A stretch of DNA of 44,568 nucleotides from a candidate division WS1 bacterium (GTDB lineage Bacteria > Armatimonadota > Zipacnadia > Zipacnadales > UBA5352), in NCBI GenBank assembly GCA_012522765.1, contig JAAYJW010000276.1, positions 1-44,568 on the forward strand, written 5' to 3'. The position numbers and the translations under genes are program-made. The notes under the pieces were generated by a model. The model did no database searches and was not told where the DNA came from. It saw nothing but the letters and a program-made list of their open reading frames with translations. Within the stretch, counting starts at the first letter, position 1, and each line of letters begins with the position of its first letter. Of this stretch, positions 27,101-34,634 are shown piece after piece.

Positions 27101-28192
27101 GGCGGCCTCGCCGAAGGCGCTCTCATGCGCCGCCACCATCTGCTCAAGCGCCTCATCGGACGCCTCGCCGGCGGCGGGACGCAGCGCGTGGGCGACCACC
27201 GAGCGCATGTGCGCCGCGGAGAGCGACAGGCCGCCACGGTAGAGATCAGAGATGCGGCGGGCGAGCGAGGCCTCCATCCCGGGGATCTCGCGCAGCGGCA
27301 TCTCCATCGTGGCTACCGTCCAGATCGGCGCGATCTTGCCGCGATGGGCGAGGAACTCGAGGAAGACGAGATCGCCCTGCATGGCTTTGTCGTCCACCGA
27401 GGAGAGGAAGTCGCCGAGGTCGTCTATGAGGTAGAGCACGCCCGAGAGGCGCTCACCATCAACGATCTCCAGCAGCCGCGCCATCCGCTCCACGCGCGAC
27501 TGCCGAAAGTCGAGGGGGTAGTTGATCGACTGCGCGAACTGGTGTCCGATGCGCACGGCGGCTTCCTCGTCGCGCTCGCGCAACTGCTCCCACGTCTCGC
27601 CGCGGGTGGAGCGGTCGGCGGTATACTCATCAAGGTCATCAGCGAAGCGCGGGACGACGTGGCGCTCGATCAGCTCGAGGGCGTACGAGTGCTGTGAGAG
27701 TGGCACCACGATCTCGTGGGGAGGCCGGCGCAGCTCCCACTCGGCCCGCTCAAAGATGATGTCCTCGAGCAGCTCCTCCCGCCCGGAGTGCTCCTCCAGC
27801 GGCAGCGGCACCACCAGCAGCGGGGCCATCTCGTGGATGGCTTTGAGATGATCGGCGAACTGCCGCTGCCTGCGGGCGAGACGTTTGCGGGCATCCGGCG
27901 CGCCGGCGAGCAGCAGCAGCGTGGCGAGCAGGTGCGACTTGCCGGCACCCGCAGGACCGGTGATGAGGAAGCCCTCGCCCTTGCCGTCGCCGGAGGAGAG
28001 GCGTTCGAGCATCGGGCCGACGGTGCCCAGCAGTTCGGGATCGTCATGGGTGTAGGCGGAGAGGATATCATCGAGCCGATCAACAGCCGCCTGATCGGGC
28101 TCACCGAGCAGGCGTCGCCGCATGGCCGCGGCATCATCAAGCTCGAAGCTGTCCTGCAGGCCCTCGATTGTGAGGAGATCGGAAAGTGTCAT
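24194..28192 (-). CDS. Giant P-loop ATPase resembling BrxC/PglY (DUF6079-like)
   Basis: 1332 residues, no membrane helix. Walker A is GPAGAGKSHLL (79-89) and Walker B is VLYLIDDLGDFL (252-263). A sensor-like strand WTVATMEMPLREI (~291-303) follows, with helical and winged-helix-like regions to the end. Near the C-terminus is a Cys pair, CPSCGLRLGEE, like a half zinc ribbon. Length, an N-terminal ATPase that sits early, GKSHL, and the late CPSCG element recall BREX BrxC/PglY and DUF6079 proteins. None of the other BREX genes (pglX methylase, pglZ, brxA/B/L) is present. It stands alone, with the divergent repeat block upstream and a terminator downstream. ATG start at 28192. A solitary phage-defence or DNA-handling ATPase is one inference; a general AAA/STAND-like ATPase is the alternative. 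Confidence 0.65.
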   Translation of the reverse strand: MTLSDLLTIEGLQDSFELDDAAAMRRRLLGEPDQAAVDRLDDILSAYTHDDPELLGTVGPMLERLSSGDGKGEGFLITGPAGAGKSHLLATLLLLAGAPDARKRLARRQRQFADHLKAIHEMAPLLVVPLPLEEHSGREELLEDIIFERAEWELRRPPHEIVVPLSQHSYALELIERHVVPRFADDLDEYTADRSTRGETWEQLRERDEEAAVRIGHQFAQSINYPLDFRQSRVERMARLLEIVDGERLSGVLYLIDDLGDFLSSVDDKAMQGDLVFLEFLAHRGKIAPIWTVATMEMPLREIPGMEASLARRISDLYRGGLSLSAAHMRSVVAHALRPAAGEASDEALEQMVAAHESAFGEAADADALIEHFPLHPQAAHAAEELAARVLGRADGLLLVLRAAQESGLLAERTHLQPLGLPEVFDLLQPQLRSNPDAAPYLGQALEYYEAHGAEVAPAQADLLRRVIRALTALRLANLWPGEDDLWQALGMDAEGKPVADRAQVREVLEAARLHGRFVEVRRGREEAEDVYYIEVHTPIGDTLRERLSLAREGISRDDPRLMQTAIAYAGPTIPLGELKEETLLEVHWRNTARAASASLAPVHKLDELEIDRRVQELSEPANLANVHLYIATLTSADQQRSRWREITDGAMAGRWSASVLCWIPRSLHERELDALRDCAACRLLLSQRKGLEQERGLLQRLEEEEARLGAQVADVVRAAYYEGTVESAFGEAVSSAELSAMDGDWRSAISTMAAWSLERVFPEFARIAPRQFLSARRQIDLLIDRFIRPGYADPEPDSRLGTLIEAFMIPLGVARREDTPEGPTYLLDIARSAAADEVMQRIRARDQTPETQRGRPLVCADLAEHLLKSELGLPPELFELLIASLIRRGHLMALDEHETPVQLADIPTPIARHLQMVARPALLSYEHWQKLSRLTRIVFDQAISNPDHAAQAIIWEALIEAREEWLERIGELRAAIDELRGQLDQPQTVWRETFSALGHVERFFNLIDPAAYPAEGLANLIEGADPYLDTTNGVSKLRDLLRVVELLEHFAEDVAPQIVALRQYLKDEDLWLPEDSDIAELRDRLLATIDAGEEAVGEEQTIVRLAQVFFARYKRRYSAWHNAVYRASEFEPYNTLRATPEMRVLSALDRLDIEVEHDLSAVNDQIERELAKRCRELSLSQELETRPVCPSCGLRLGEEIHLRAPEEVSDLAARGVQEYVGALRSPANQRALADYLRSLPHRGETVRKLAQLVRMPEDMGARALMPLLGDDVLTHLQRSLAGQNVRSRSLSELRRQLSGRTLSRDEALEIVRQWLVADGEGTDEDLLHIEP

Positions 28193-28465
28193 CTATTCCC
28201 GGCGGGTCTGACCCGCCCGAGGCTCGTCCGGAGCCGAGGGTGATTTCGCTTACTGCTTGCGGAGCCGGAACTGCTGACGTGCCTTACGGCGCCCGGGTTG
28301 CGTCTGAGGTGCGCTCATTCTGCTTCGGGAGGCGGACTCCTCCAAGGATGGCCACGGGCGCGTCGAAGACTGCGTCCCGCGGCCGACCGTCGTCGCCTTA
28401 TTCGCGCCGGTCGCACTCTTCTCCTCCGTCGCTCGACTCGCCTTTACCCCTCGCGACGGCGCAGG

Positions 28466-28895
28466 GGCCACAACGCCAACGACCGGGCGAGCAGGGAAGC
28501 TCGCCCCTCCTGACGACGGACGACAGACGGGTCCCGCCCGAAAACGGGATGCCACGCAAGCGAACTACGACCGCGGCGCTTCGCGCTGCCCCCTACGAGG
28601 GCGCGAGGGCCACAACGCCAACGACCGGGCGAGCAGGGAAGCTCGCCCCTCCTGACGACGGACGACGGACGGGTCCCGCCCGAAAGCGGGATGCCACGCA
28701 AGCGGACTACGACCGCGGCGCTTCGCGCCGCCCCCTGCGAGGGCGCAGGGGCCACAACGCCAACGACCGGGCGAGCAGGGAAGCTCGCCCCTCCTGACGA
28801 CGGACGACGGACGACGGACGACGGACGGGTCCCGCCCGAAAAAGGGATGCCACGCAAGCGAACTACGACCGCGGCGCTTCGCGCTGCCCCCTACG
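28466..28895 (+). repeat. Three tandem copies of a ~142-bp intergenic repeat
   Basis: Copies start at 28466, 28608 and 28750 (142-bp period); copy 3 ends near 28895. Each unit runs from GGCCACAACGCCAACGACCG through a hairpin (GGGCGAGC-AGGGAA-GCTCGCCC), a short GGACGAC run, a CCCGC/GCGGG hairpin and a GCGGCGC-TTC-GCGC hairpin. Copies differ by scattered substitutions, some keeping stem pairing. Copy 3 has two extra 7-nt GGACGAC units. The block lies in the 842-nt gap between the giant ATPase gene and the first oxidoreductase gene. The open frames across it look like artefacts of the repeat. The preceding part (28193-28465) shows nothing I recognise. Confidence 0.9.
28485..28506 (+). repeat. 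Hairpin core of the dispersed repeat, copy 1
   Basis: 8-bp stem GGGCGAGC / GCTCGCCC with 6-nt loop AGGGAA, followed by CCTCC. The same core recurs 142 and 284 bp further on, in inverted form at 44459-44480, and in a variant at 44543-44564. Confidence 0.85.
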
Positions 28896-29034
28896 GCAAT
28901 ACCGCGCACCACCCGCACGTGAAGGCAAGGTCCCTAAGGGGGAGGTGAAGCTTCACCAACCGCGAAAGAAGCGAAGTGACGTGAGGCGCAACAGGCGGTC
29001 GTTCGTCTGGAGGCTTTCAGGGAGGTACCGGAGC

Positions 29035-30018
29035 ATGCTCTCAGTGGCCATCTGCGGCGCGGGAGGGCTCGGCAGACGCCACGCCGAGAACTTTCGACTG
29101 ATCCCCGATACGCAAGTCACGCTGATCCACGACGCCGTGCCCGAGGCTGCAAGCGCACTGGCAGATCAACTCGGCGCCCGCGTCGCCGGTAGCGAGTCCG
29201 AAGTCTTCGGTGATGACATTGACATCGTCGTCATCGCCACGCCCACGCCGCTGCACGCGTACTACACAATCAAGGCCGCGGAGGCGGGCAAGCACGTCTT
29301 CTGCGAGAAGCCGATGTGCCGGACGCTCGCGCAGGGCGAGGAGATGCTTGCGGCAGTCGAAGAGGCCAGCGTCACCTTCATGGTCGGCCACGTGCTGCGG
29401 CTCTTCCCGCAGTATGCGCGCGCACATGACCTGATCGTGGCGGGCGAGATCGGTGAGGTCGGGGTGGCGCGCACCAGCCGCATCAACACCATGCCCTCAG
29501 GCCGCGGAAGCTGGTTCCAGGACTACGCCCTCTCCGGCGGAGTCACGCTTGACATGACCATCCACGACTTCGACTGGCTGCTGTGGACCTTCGGCCCCGC
29601 CGAGCGCGTCTACTCGGTGGGCGCCCATCAGCACATGCCGCTGCTGGATTACGCCCTCACCACCATCCGCTTCGAGAGCGGCGCGATCGCTCACGCGGAG
29701 GGGAGCTGGGCCGACACAGGCGCATTCCGCACCAGCTTCGACATCGCCGGCAGCAAGGGCCTCCTGCGCCACGACAGCACACAGATGGCGACGCTCACCG
29801 TCCAGCGGCGCGGGGTGCAGGAGGGCGTGGCCGGTGTCCAGGTGCCGGAGAGCCCTGCCGCCAGGTCGCCCTACATGATGGAGGACGAGCATTTCGTGGA
29901 GTGTGTGCTGAGCGGCGACGAGCCTTCTATCACCGGGCGGGAGGCGCTGGAGGCGGTTCGCCTCGCGCTGGCGGCGCTCGAGTCAAACGAGGCCGCGGGC
30001 AAGGTCGTTGAGCTGTAG
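29035..30018 (+). CDS. Gfo/Idh/MocA-family NAD(P)-dependent oxidoreductase (1)
   Basis: 327 residues. The Rossmann fold begins at once with VAICGAGGLGRRHAENF, a GxGxxG-type loop. The family's EKP motif (CEKPMCRTLAQGEEM, ~93-96) carries the conserved Lys. The C-terminal alpha/beta domain has SGGVTLDMTIHDFDWLLWTF, where the D-x-x-x-H-D residues are those used for catalysis. ATG 29035 is preceded by GGGAGG at 9 nt; an upstream in-frame GTG at 28945 is not supported. The substrate is probably a sugar, inositol or derivative; sequence alone cannot say. A second member of the family follows 68 nt downstream on the same strand, so the two may act on one pathway. Confidence 0.9.
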   Translation: MLSVAICGAGGLGRRHAENFRLIPDTQVTLIHDAVPEAASALADQLGARVAGSESEVFGDDIDIVVIATPTPLHAYYTIKAAEAGKHVFCEKPMCRTLAQGEEMLAAVEEASVTFMVGHVLRLFPQYARAHDLIVAGEIGEVGVARTSRINTMPSGRGSWFQDYALSGGVTLDMTIHDFDWLLWTFGPAERVYSVGAHQHMPLLDYALTTIRFESGAIAHAEGSWADTGAFRTSFDIAGSKGLLRHDSTQMATLTVQRRGVQEGVAGVQVPESPAARSPYMMEDEHFVECVLSGDEPSITGREALEAVRLALAALESNEAAGKVVEL

Positions 30019-30086
30019 CCGGCCACTGAGCGGGCATCCCACTGCACCGCTGCTGCCGCAGATTGATTGCATGGAGGTAGGCTGCC

Positions 30087-31085
30087 ATGTCGGTACGTCT
30101 CGGGATCATGAGCTTCGCGCACCTGCACGCGGACTTCTACGCGACAGCCATCAGCGGGCTGGACGATGTCGAACTCGTCGGCGTCTGGGATGACAACCCG
30201 AAGCGTGGCGAGGACGCGGCCGCGAGGTATGGGACGGAGTTCTTCGCCAAGCCCGAGGAATTGTTCGCGCCGGTCAACGAGCTTCAGGGCGTCATCGTGA
30301 CGAGTGAGAACGTGCATCACAAACGCGATGTGCTGGCGGCGTGTAAGGCCGGGGTGGACATTCTCTGCGAGAAGCCGATCTCGACGAATATCCGGGACGC
30401 GCGCGTGATGATTGACGAGTGCGAGCGAGCGGGCGTGCAGCTTATGATCGCCTTCCCATGCCGCTACTCCCCCGCATTCCTCCGGCTGCGCGATCTCGTC
30501 AGTGGCGGCGAGCTTGGCGAGATCGTCTGCATCAAGGGCACCAACCGCGGGCAGAATCCCGGTGGCTGGTTCACCGACCCGTCACTCTCGGGGGGCGGAT
30601 CTGCGATTGACCACACGGTGCATGTGGTTGATGTGATCCGCGCGCTGCTGGGCGAAGAGGTCACTAAGGTGTACGCGGAGATGGACACCGTTTTCGACCC
30701 CGATCTTCCCGCTGAGGATGCGGCCATCCTGACGATGAACTTCGACGGCGGTACGGTGGTCACTCTCGATGCGTCATGGTCACGCCCGGCGAACTACCCA
30801 ACGTGGGGCGACGTGACGATGACACTGATCGGGACAAAGGGCAACGCTTCGGCGGACCTGTTCGTCGAGCATGTGGACACATGGCGCGCGGGCGATGGGA
30901 CGTTCCTTTGGGAGCCCTACGGACACGACGCGAACGCCGACCTGATCGCGGACTTCGCGCGCTGCGTGGAGAGCGGTGCGCCGGTGCCGATCACCGGGTA
31001 TGACGGGTTGAAGGCGATGGAGGTCGCACTGGGCGCCTATCGCGCCGATCAGACCGGTGAGCCGGTCGGTCTGCCGCTGGTCTGA
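30087..31085 (+). CDS. Gfo/Idh/MocA-family oxidoreductase (2), altered nucleotide loop
   Basis: 332 residues. Family marks are the EKP motif (LCEKPISTNIRDARVMIDE), PCRYSPAFLRLRDLV and SGGGSAIDHTVHVVDVIRALL, with the D-H-x-x-H-x-x-D pattern. The N-terminal loop is unusual: instead of GxGxxG the first strand runs VRLGIMSFAHLHADFY. This MSFAHxH form is known in a subset of the family but may change cofactor handling. ATG 30087 has GGAGG about 9 nt upstream. It follows the first oxidoreductase closely and probably shares its transcript. Substrate unknown. Confidence 0.9.
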   Translation: MSVRLGIMSFAHLHADFYATAISGLDDVELVGVWDDNPKRGEDAAARYGTEFFAKPEELFAPVNELQGVIVTSENVHHKRDVLAACKAGVDILCEKPISTNIRDARVMIDECERAGVQLMIAFPCRYSPAFLRLRDLVSGGELGEIVCIKGTNRGQNPGGWFTDPSLSGGGSAIDHTVHVVDVIRALLGEEVTKVYAEMDTVFDPDLPAEDAAILTMNFDGGTVVTLDASWSRPANYPTWGDVTMTLIGTKGNASADLFVEHVDTWRAGDGTFLWEPYGHDANADLIADFARCVESGAPVPITGYDGLKAMEVALGAYRADQTGEPVGLPLV

Positions 31086-31143
31086 AGCGGGAGCAACATC
31101 AGAGCGTCGGGCGCAGATCTCACAATCGAATCGAGGGATGCTC

Positions 31144-31836
31144 ATGTTCTTTCTCACAAGATTCAGTGGTATCGTCTTCTTCCTGCTGGCCGCGATCACC
31201 ATCGTCTTCAGTGTGGTGGATACCGCTCCGGAGCTGGCGGCGGCGAACGCGGCGCTGGGCGATGAGCCGATCGGCAGCAGCGTGAAGTTCAGAATCGGCA
31301 GCGAGGTCGTCTTTGACGTCATTGCGCTGGCGGTCTTCGTGCTCATCGGATACTTCCTCTGGACGTCAGAGATCCAGCAGACGTGGGGGGTGGTGATCGC
31401 CTTCCTGCTTATCGCCGGGTCAGTGCTGATCCGGGTGCAGCCGTTGCTGCCGATGGACGTGGCGAGGCACTCGCCGGGGCTGGTGTTCTGGGGGGCCATG
31501 GTGGTGGATGACTTCTATCCGTCGCTGCCACCGACGGGTGTGCAGCGGCGCGTGACTACCTATCCGTCGAGCCAGTGGTACTACCTCGTCGTCAGTGAAA
31601 ACAACCTCTCGCGGTCAGAGCCGCAACCCGGTAAGAGTGTGGTGCTCAACTTCACGGACGCGCAGAGCGAGGCGGGGACGTTCTACTCACGCGGAGTGCA
31701 GGGGGCGCAGGTCACAGGGACCCTCGCGGGCACCCGCACTGTTCTTGACTACGATCACAAACGCGACGTGTACTCCGTCCCGCACATGATGGTGCAGAAG
31801 GTCGAGCCTGTCGGCGCACGTAGATCGCAGCAGTAG
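31144..31836 (+). CDS. Membrane protein of unknown function
   Basis: 230 residues, not recognised. Three hydrophobic helices lie in the N-terminal ~100 residues (FSGIVFFLLAAITIVFSVV, VFDVIALAVFVLIGYFLW, WGVVIAFLLIAGSVLI). A soluble domain of ~120 residues follows, with aromatic and beta-prone stretches (SSQWYYLVVSENN, KSVVLNFTDAQ) and a basic end. ATG 31144 has GAGGG 6 nt upstream; ATG 31138 is also in frame but too close to that site. The gene lies 58 nt after the second oxidoreductase and 17 nt before another small membrane protein. The two probably form a unit, perhaps a membrane complex; no function can be given. Confidence 0.75.
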   Translation: MFFLTRFSGIVFFLLAAITIVFSVVDTAPELAAANAALGDEPIGSSVKFRIGSEVVFDVIALAVFVLIGYFLWTSEIQQTWGVVIAFLLIAGSVLIRVQPLLPMDVARHSPGLVFWGAMVVDDFYPSLPPTGVQRRVTTYPSSQWYYLVVSENNLSRSEPQPGKSVVLNFTDAQSEAGTFYSRGVQGAQVTGTLAGTRTVLDYDHKRDVYSVPHMMVQKVEPVGARRSQQ

Positions 31837-31853
31837 GGGCGCAGCGGAGGAAG

Positions 31854-32258
31854 ATGGACGAGAGACTCGACGGACAGCTCGCGATCATTGCCACGATGCT
31901 CGTGGTGGTACTGCTGTTCGGGCAGATCGTGCTGATGGCGATGCACGTCTGGGCGCCGATCACTCACACCGCCGACCGGCTGATCGTGGATGAGGACGCG
32001 CCGATCGGCGATGAGCCGGTTGCTGAGGGGCCGGAGGGGACGTATGAGGCGCCCCGAGGGCCGTGGTACGGGGTGGGGATCGCGCTCAGCGTGACGGCGG
32101 GCATGCTCGGGCTCTTTGCCGCGTGGCGCATCCGCGACGGGAGCACCGAACGCAACCGCTGGATCTCGGTGCTGGTGCTGGCTGCGCTCGTTGTGGTGTG
32201 GGGCATCTTCACGTTGCGGTTGATAGCCCGCTCACCTCAGATGTTTGGCCGCCTCTGA
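31854..32258 (+). CDS. Small membrane protein of unknown function
   Basis: 134 residues with three hydrophobic helices (IIATMLVVVLLFGQIVLMAM, YGVGIALSVTAGMLGLFAAW, WISVLVLAALVVVWGIFTL). An acidic Pro/Glu-rich loop (DEDAPIGDEPVAEGPEG) separates helices 1 and 2. No motif is recognised. It starts 17 nt after the preceding membrane-protein gene, with GGAGGAAG before the ATG, which supports translation. It is probably a partner of that protein. Confidence 0.7.
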   Translation: MDERLDGQLAIIATMLVVVLLFGQIVLMAMHVWAPITHTADRLIVDEDAPIGDEPVAEGPEGTYEAPRGPWYGVGIALSVTAGMLGLFAAWRIRDGSTERNRWISVLVLAALVVVWGIFTLRLIARSPQMFGRL

Positions 32259-32276
32259 TATGCTACACTCACGGCA

Positions 32277-33116
32277 ATGAATGAGCACCTCCGGCCGATA
32301 GCGTCCCGCAAGCGCGCTGAGATCACCGCAGAGATGGAGGAGTTGCCCCAGCATGAACTGGTGCAGCGCTCCCTCAGCGGCGTAGAGCCCCGCCGCAACC
32401 TCATCGCCGCCCTGACCGGCCGCGAGTTGCGGCTGATCGCGGAGATCCGTCGCCCTGCGCGCGAGCACCCGGAGGCGGCACTGATGAGCGATCCGCGCTA
32501 CGTGGCGCAGGAGTTCGCGGGCGCCGGTGCGGCTGCCATCAGTGTGGTGACGGATGACCCACGTTGCGGCACAGAGCAGCACCTGCTACGCCGCGCGCGC
32601 CGCTACATGGCGCTGCCGGTGATGCAGTGGGACTGGTTCGTGGATGAGTATCAGGTCTACCGCGCGTGGGACGATGGCGCCGATGCGGTGGCGCTGGTGG
32701 TCGGCCTCGTTGACGACGACACGCTCCAGCGGATGATGCGGGCGGCATGGAAACTACGTGTCGCGGCGGTGCCGGTGGTGCGCGATGAGCTTGAGGTGGA
32801 CAGCGCGCTGGCGGCGGGGGCGGAGATTGTCTGCATACACAACAGCGACTTCGACGGTGGCGAAGCGGATATTGAGGTAACCGAGCGGCTGGCGCGGCTG
32901 ATCCCCGGCAACGTGCTGGTCATCGCCGCGCGGGGCATCGTGACGCGGGCGGATGCCGAGCGCGTGGCGGCCGCCGGTGCCGACGCGGCGCTCTTCGAGC
33001 CGCCGGCCGATTACGATCTGGCGAAGGACGCCATCCGCGATCTGCGGGGAGTGCCGGCCCCGGGGCGCCATGCAGACGGCGCCCCGCGTACGCCGGAGGA
33101 ACTGGAGGAAAAGTGA
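32277..33116 (+). CDS. TrpC-fold (indole-3-glycerol-phosphate synthase-like) protein lacking the catalytic residues
   Basis: 279 residues with clear IGPS-family spacing: LIAEIRRP, FAGAGAAAISVVTDDPRCGT, VYRAWDDGADAVALVVGLVD, CIHNSDFDGGEADIEVTERL, LVIAARGIVTRADAERVAAAGADAAL. Against the Sulfolobus enzyme, Glu51 is kept (E56), but Lys53 is Arg58, Ser56 is Ala61, Lys110 is Trp118, Glu159 is a non-acidic residue near 167, Asn180 is His188 and Glu210 is Ala218. So it keeps the barrel and phosphate-side frame but cannot run the known IGPS chemistry. No trp genes are near. It ends one base before deoC, another (beta/alpha)8 enzyme, with GGAGG in its last codons serving deoC. A different reaction or a regulatory role is possible; none is assigned. 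Confidence 0.75.
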   Translation: MNEHLRPIASRKRAEITAEMEELPQHELVQRSLSGVEPRRNLIAALTGRELRLIAEIRRPAREHPEAALMSDPRYVAQEFAGAGAAAISVVTDDPRCGTEQHLLRRARRYMALPVMQWDWFVDEYQVYRAWDDGADAVALVVGLVDDDTLQRMMRAAWKLRVAAVPVVRDELEVDSALAAGAEIVCIHNSDFDGGEADIEVTERLARLIPGNVLVIAARGIVTRADAERVAAAGADAALFEPPADYDLAKDAIRDLRGVPAPGRHADGAPRTPEELEEK

Positions 33117-33117
33117 C

Positions 33118-33813
33118 ATGGAGATCAGACCTGAAGAGATCATCGGCATGATTGATCACGCGGTGCTGGCGCCCGACGCCACGCGCGATGACGTGCTGGC
33201 GGCATGCGAACTCTGTGCCGAACTGCGCACCGCGAGCATCTGCATCCACCCGCGCTGGGTAGAGCTTGCGGTCGCGGCACTGGAGGGGACTGAGGTTAGC
33301 GTGGGGACGGTGGCGGGCTTTCCGCTCGGCGCCACGACCAGCGAGGTGAAGGCATTCGAGGCGCGGCAGGCGGTAGCGCGTGGCGCCGATGAGATAGACA
33401 TGGTCCTGGCGATCACGGCGCTCAAGTCTGGCGACCACTCAGCGGTGCGCGAGGATATCGCGGCGGTCGTGGGCGCAGCCTACGCGGCGAACCTCGAGGA
33501 GCCCGTGGTGAAGGTGATTCTGGAAACCTGCTATCTCACCGACGAGGAGAAACGCGTAGCGGTGCAGCTTGCGGTGGGTGCAGGCGCGGACTTCGTGAAG
33601 ACCTCGACCGGCCTTGGCCCTGAAGGTGCGACGGTGGAGAACGTGCGCCTTCTGCGGGAGGTAGCGCCGGAGAGCGTCGGGGTGAAGGCCGCGGGTGGCA
33701 TCCGGACGCTTGCGGGCTGCCGCGCGATGATCGAGGCGGGCGCGAACCGCATCGGCACAAGCTCCACGCGCAAGATCGCGGAGGAGTTGCACGCCGCAGG
33801 ATCGGCCGGCTGA
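33118..33813 (+). CDS. deoC: Deoxyribose-phosphate aldolase
   Basis: 231-residue class I aldolase: 2-deoxyribose 5-phosphate to glyceraldehyde 3-phosphate plus acetaldehyde. All active-site elements are seen: the Asp in ADEIDMVL, the Schiff-base Lys in VVKVILETCYL and the second Lys in GVKAAGGIRTLAGC. The phosphate loop GANRIGTSS is also present. ATG 33118 has GGAGG about 10 nt upstream and follows the TrpC-like gene's stop by one base. recO follows within about a dozen bases, so deoC, recO and polX form a tight cluster. Confidence 0.95.
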   Translation: MEIRPEEIIGMIDHAVLAPDATRDDVLAACELCAELRTASICIHPRWVELAVAALEGTEVSVGTVAGFPLGATTSEVKAFEARQAVARGADEIDMVLAITALKSGDHSAVREDIAAVVGAAYAANLEEPVVKVILETCYLTDEEKRVAVQLAVGAGADFVKTSTGLGPEGATVENVRLLREVAPESVGVKAAGGIRTLAGCRAMIEAGANRIGTSSTRKIAEELHAAGSAG

Positions 33814-33824
33814 GGAGGATCGCC

Positions 33825-34634
33825 ACGCCTACCTACAGCGACGAGGGTGTGACTCTTATCGCCCATGCGTTCCGGGGCACCGGGCGCATGGTGAGTTTCT
33901 GCACCCGCGAACATGGTCTTGTGCAGGCAGTCGCGCAGGGTATCGGCAAACCGGGTAGCTCCCTCGCGCCGGCGGTCGAGCTTTTCACCCTGTCGCACCT
34001 GTTCTTCGCCGAAGCGCGCGGCGCCGATCGCCTCAGCCAGGCGCGTGTCATTGAGCCCTTCTACCCCCTTCGCCGCGACATGACCCGCTACGGCCACGCC
34101 GCTGTCGCCTGCGAGCTGATCGTGCGCACCACCGAGGCGGGCCAGCGCGTTCCGGGCCTCTTCGACATGCTGGTGAGCTACCTGCGAGCGATGCAGAGCA
34201 CGGGCAATCCCCGCCTTCTGAGCTGGGCCTTTGAGCTGGCCTACCTGCAGATGAGCGGCATTGGCCCGGCGATCGATCGCTGCCCGGTCTGCGGCGAAGC
34301 CTGCACGGGCGGGGCGTACGTCGCCTCCCATGGCGGCGTGGTCTGCGGGCGCTGCATGCCCGAGGCCGGCCCCTCTCTCACCATCTCGCGCGGCACCGTG
34401 CGCACCCTGGGGGCGATGCAGCATTTCGACATCGACCGCCTCGACCGCCTGCACCTTGCCCCTGCGACTGCTGAGGAGCTTGGGCGGCTGGTCCGCGATC
34501 ACATCCGCTATCATCTCGACATCAGCCTCAAGAGCGAGAAGTTTGTGAATGGCCTGAGCCAGTGGCGGCCGCCGCCGAGGCGATCTGCACCGGACGTCGA
34601 AGATGGGGATGGAGGTGACGCGCGTGACGGATGA
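33825..34634 (+). CDS. recO: DNA repair protein RecO (probable non-standard start codon)
   Basis: OB-fold N-terminus and helical zinc-binding C-terminus of RecO: GVTLIAHAFRGTGRMVSFCTREHGLVQAVAQG, then a four-Cys zinc site CPVCGEACTGGAYVASHGGVVCGRC (split here for reading: CPVC ... CGRC). RecO helps RecR load RecA on SSB-coated DNA. The first ordinary start, GTG 33849, falls inside the conserved first strand and has no proper ribosome-binding site. The family N-terminus (PTYSDEGVTL) begins at ACG 33825, which has GAGGAGG about 6 nt upstream. CTG at 33810, overlapping the deoC stop, is another option. I list ACG 33825 as the likely start. It overlaps polX by 11 nt. Confidence 0.85.
   Translation, partial: TPTYSDEGVTLIAHAFRGTGRMVSFCTREHGLVQAVAQGIGKPGSSLAPAVELFTLSHLFFAEARGADRLSQARVIEPFYPLRRDMTRYGHAAVACELIVRTTEAGQRVPGLFDMLVSYLRAMQSTGNPRLLSWAFELAYLQMSGIGPAIDRCPVCGEACTGGAYVASHGGVVCGRCMPEAGPSLTISRGTVRTLGAMQHFDIDRLDRLHLAPATAEELGRLVRDHIRYHLDISLKSEKFVNGLSQWRPPPRRSAPDVEDGDGGDARDG

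Noticed and set aside
24194-28192. A full BREX system
   Set aside because: No pglX, pglZ, brxA, brxB or brxL gene in the flanks; only the ATPase resembles BREX.
28466-28895. CRISPR array
   Set aside because: Units are ~142 bp, contiguous and almost identical throughout, with no short repeat/unique spacer alternation and no cas genes.
28186-28918. Several open frames across the repeat block on both strands
   Set aside because: They repeat the same peptide (such as GRAGKLAPPDDG) because the DNA is repeated; no start signals or family resemblance.
32277-33116. Functional trpC
   Set aside because: The catalytic Lys and Glu residues are absent and no other trp gene is near.
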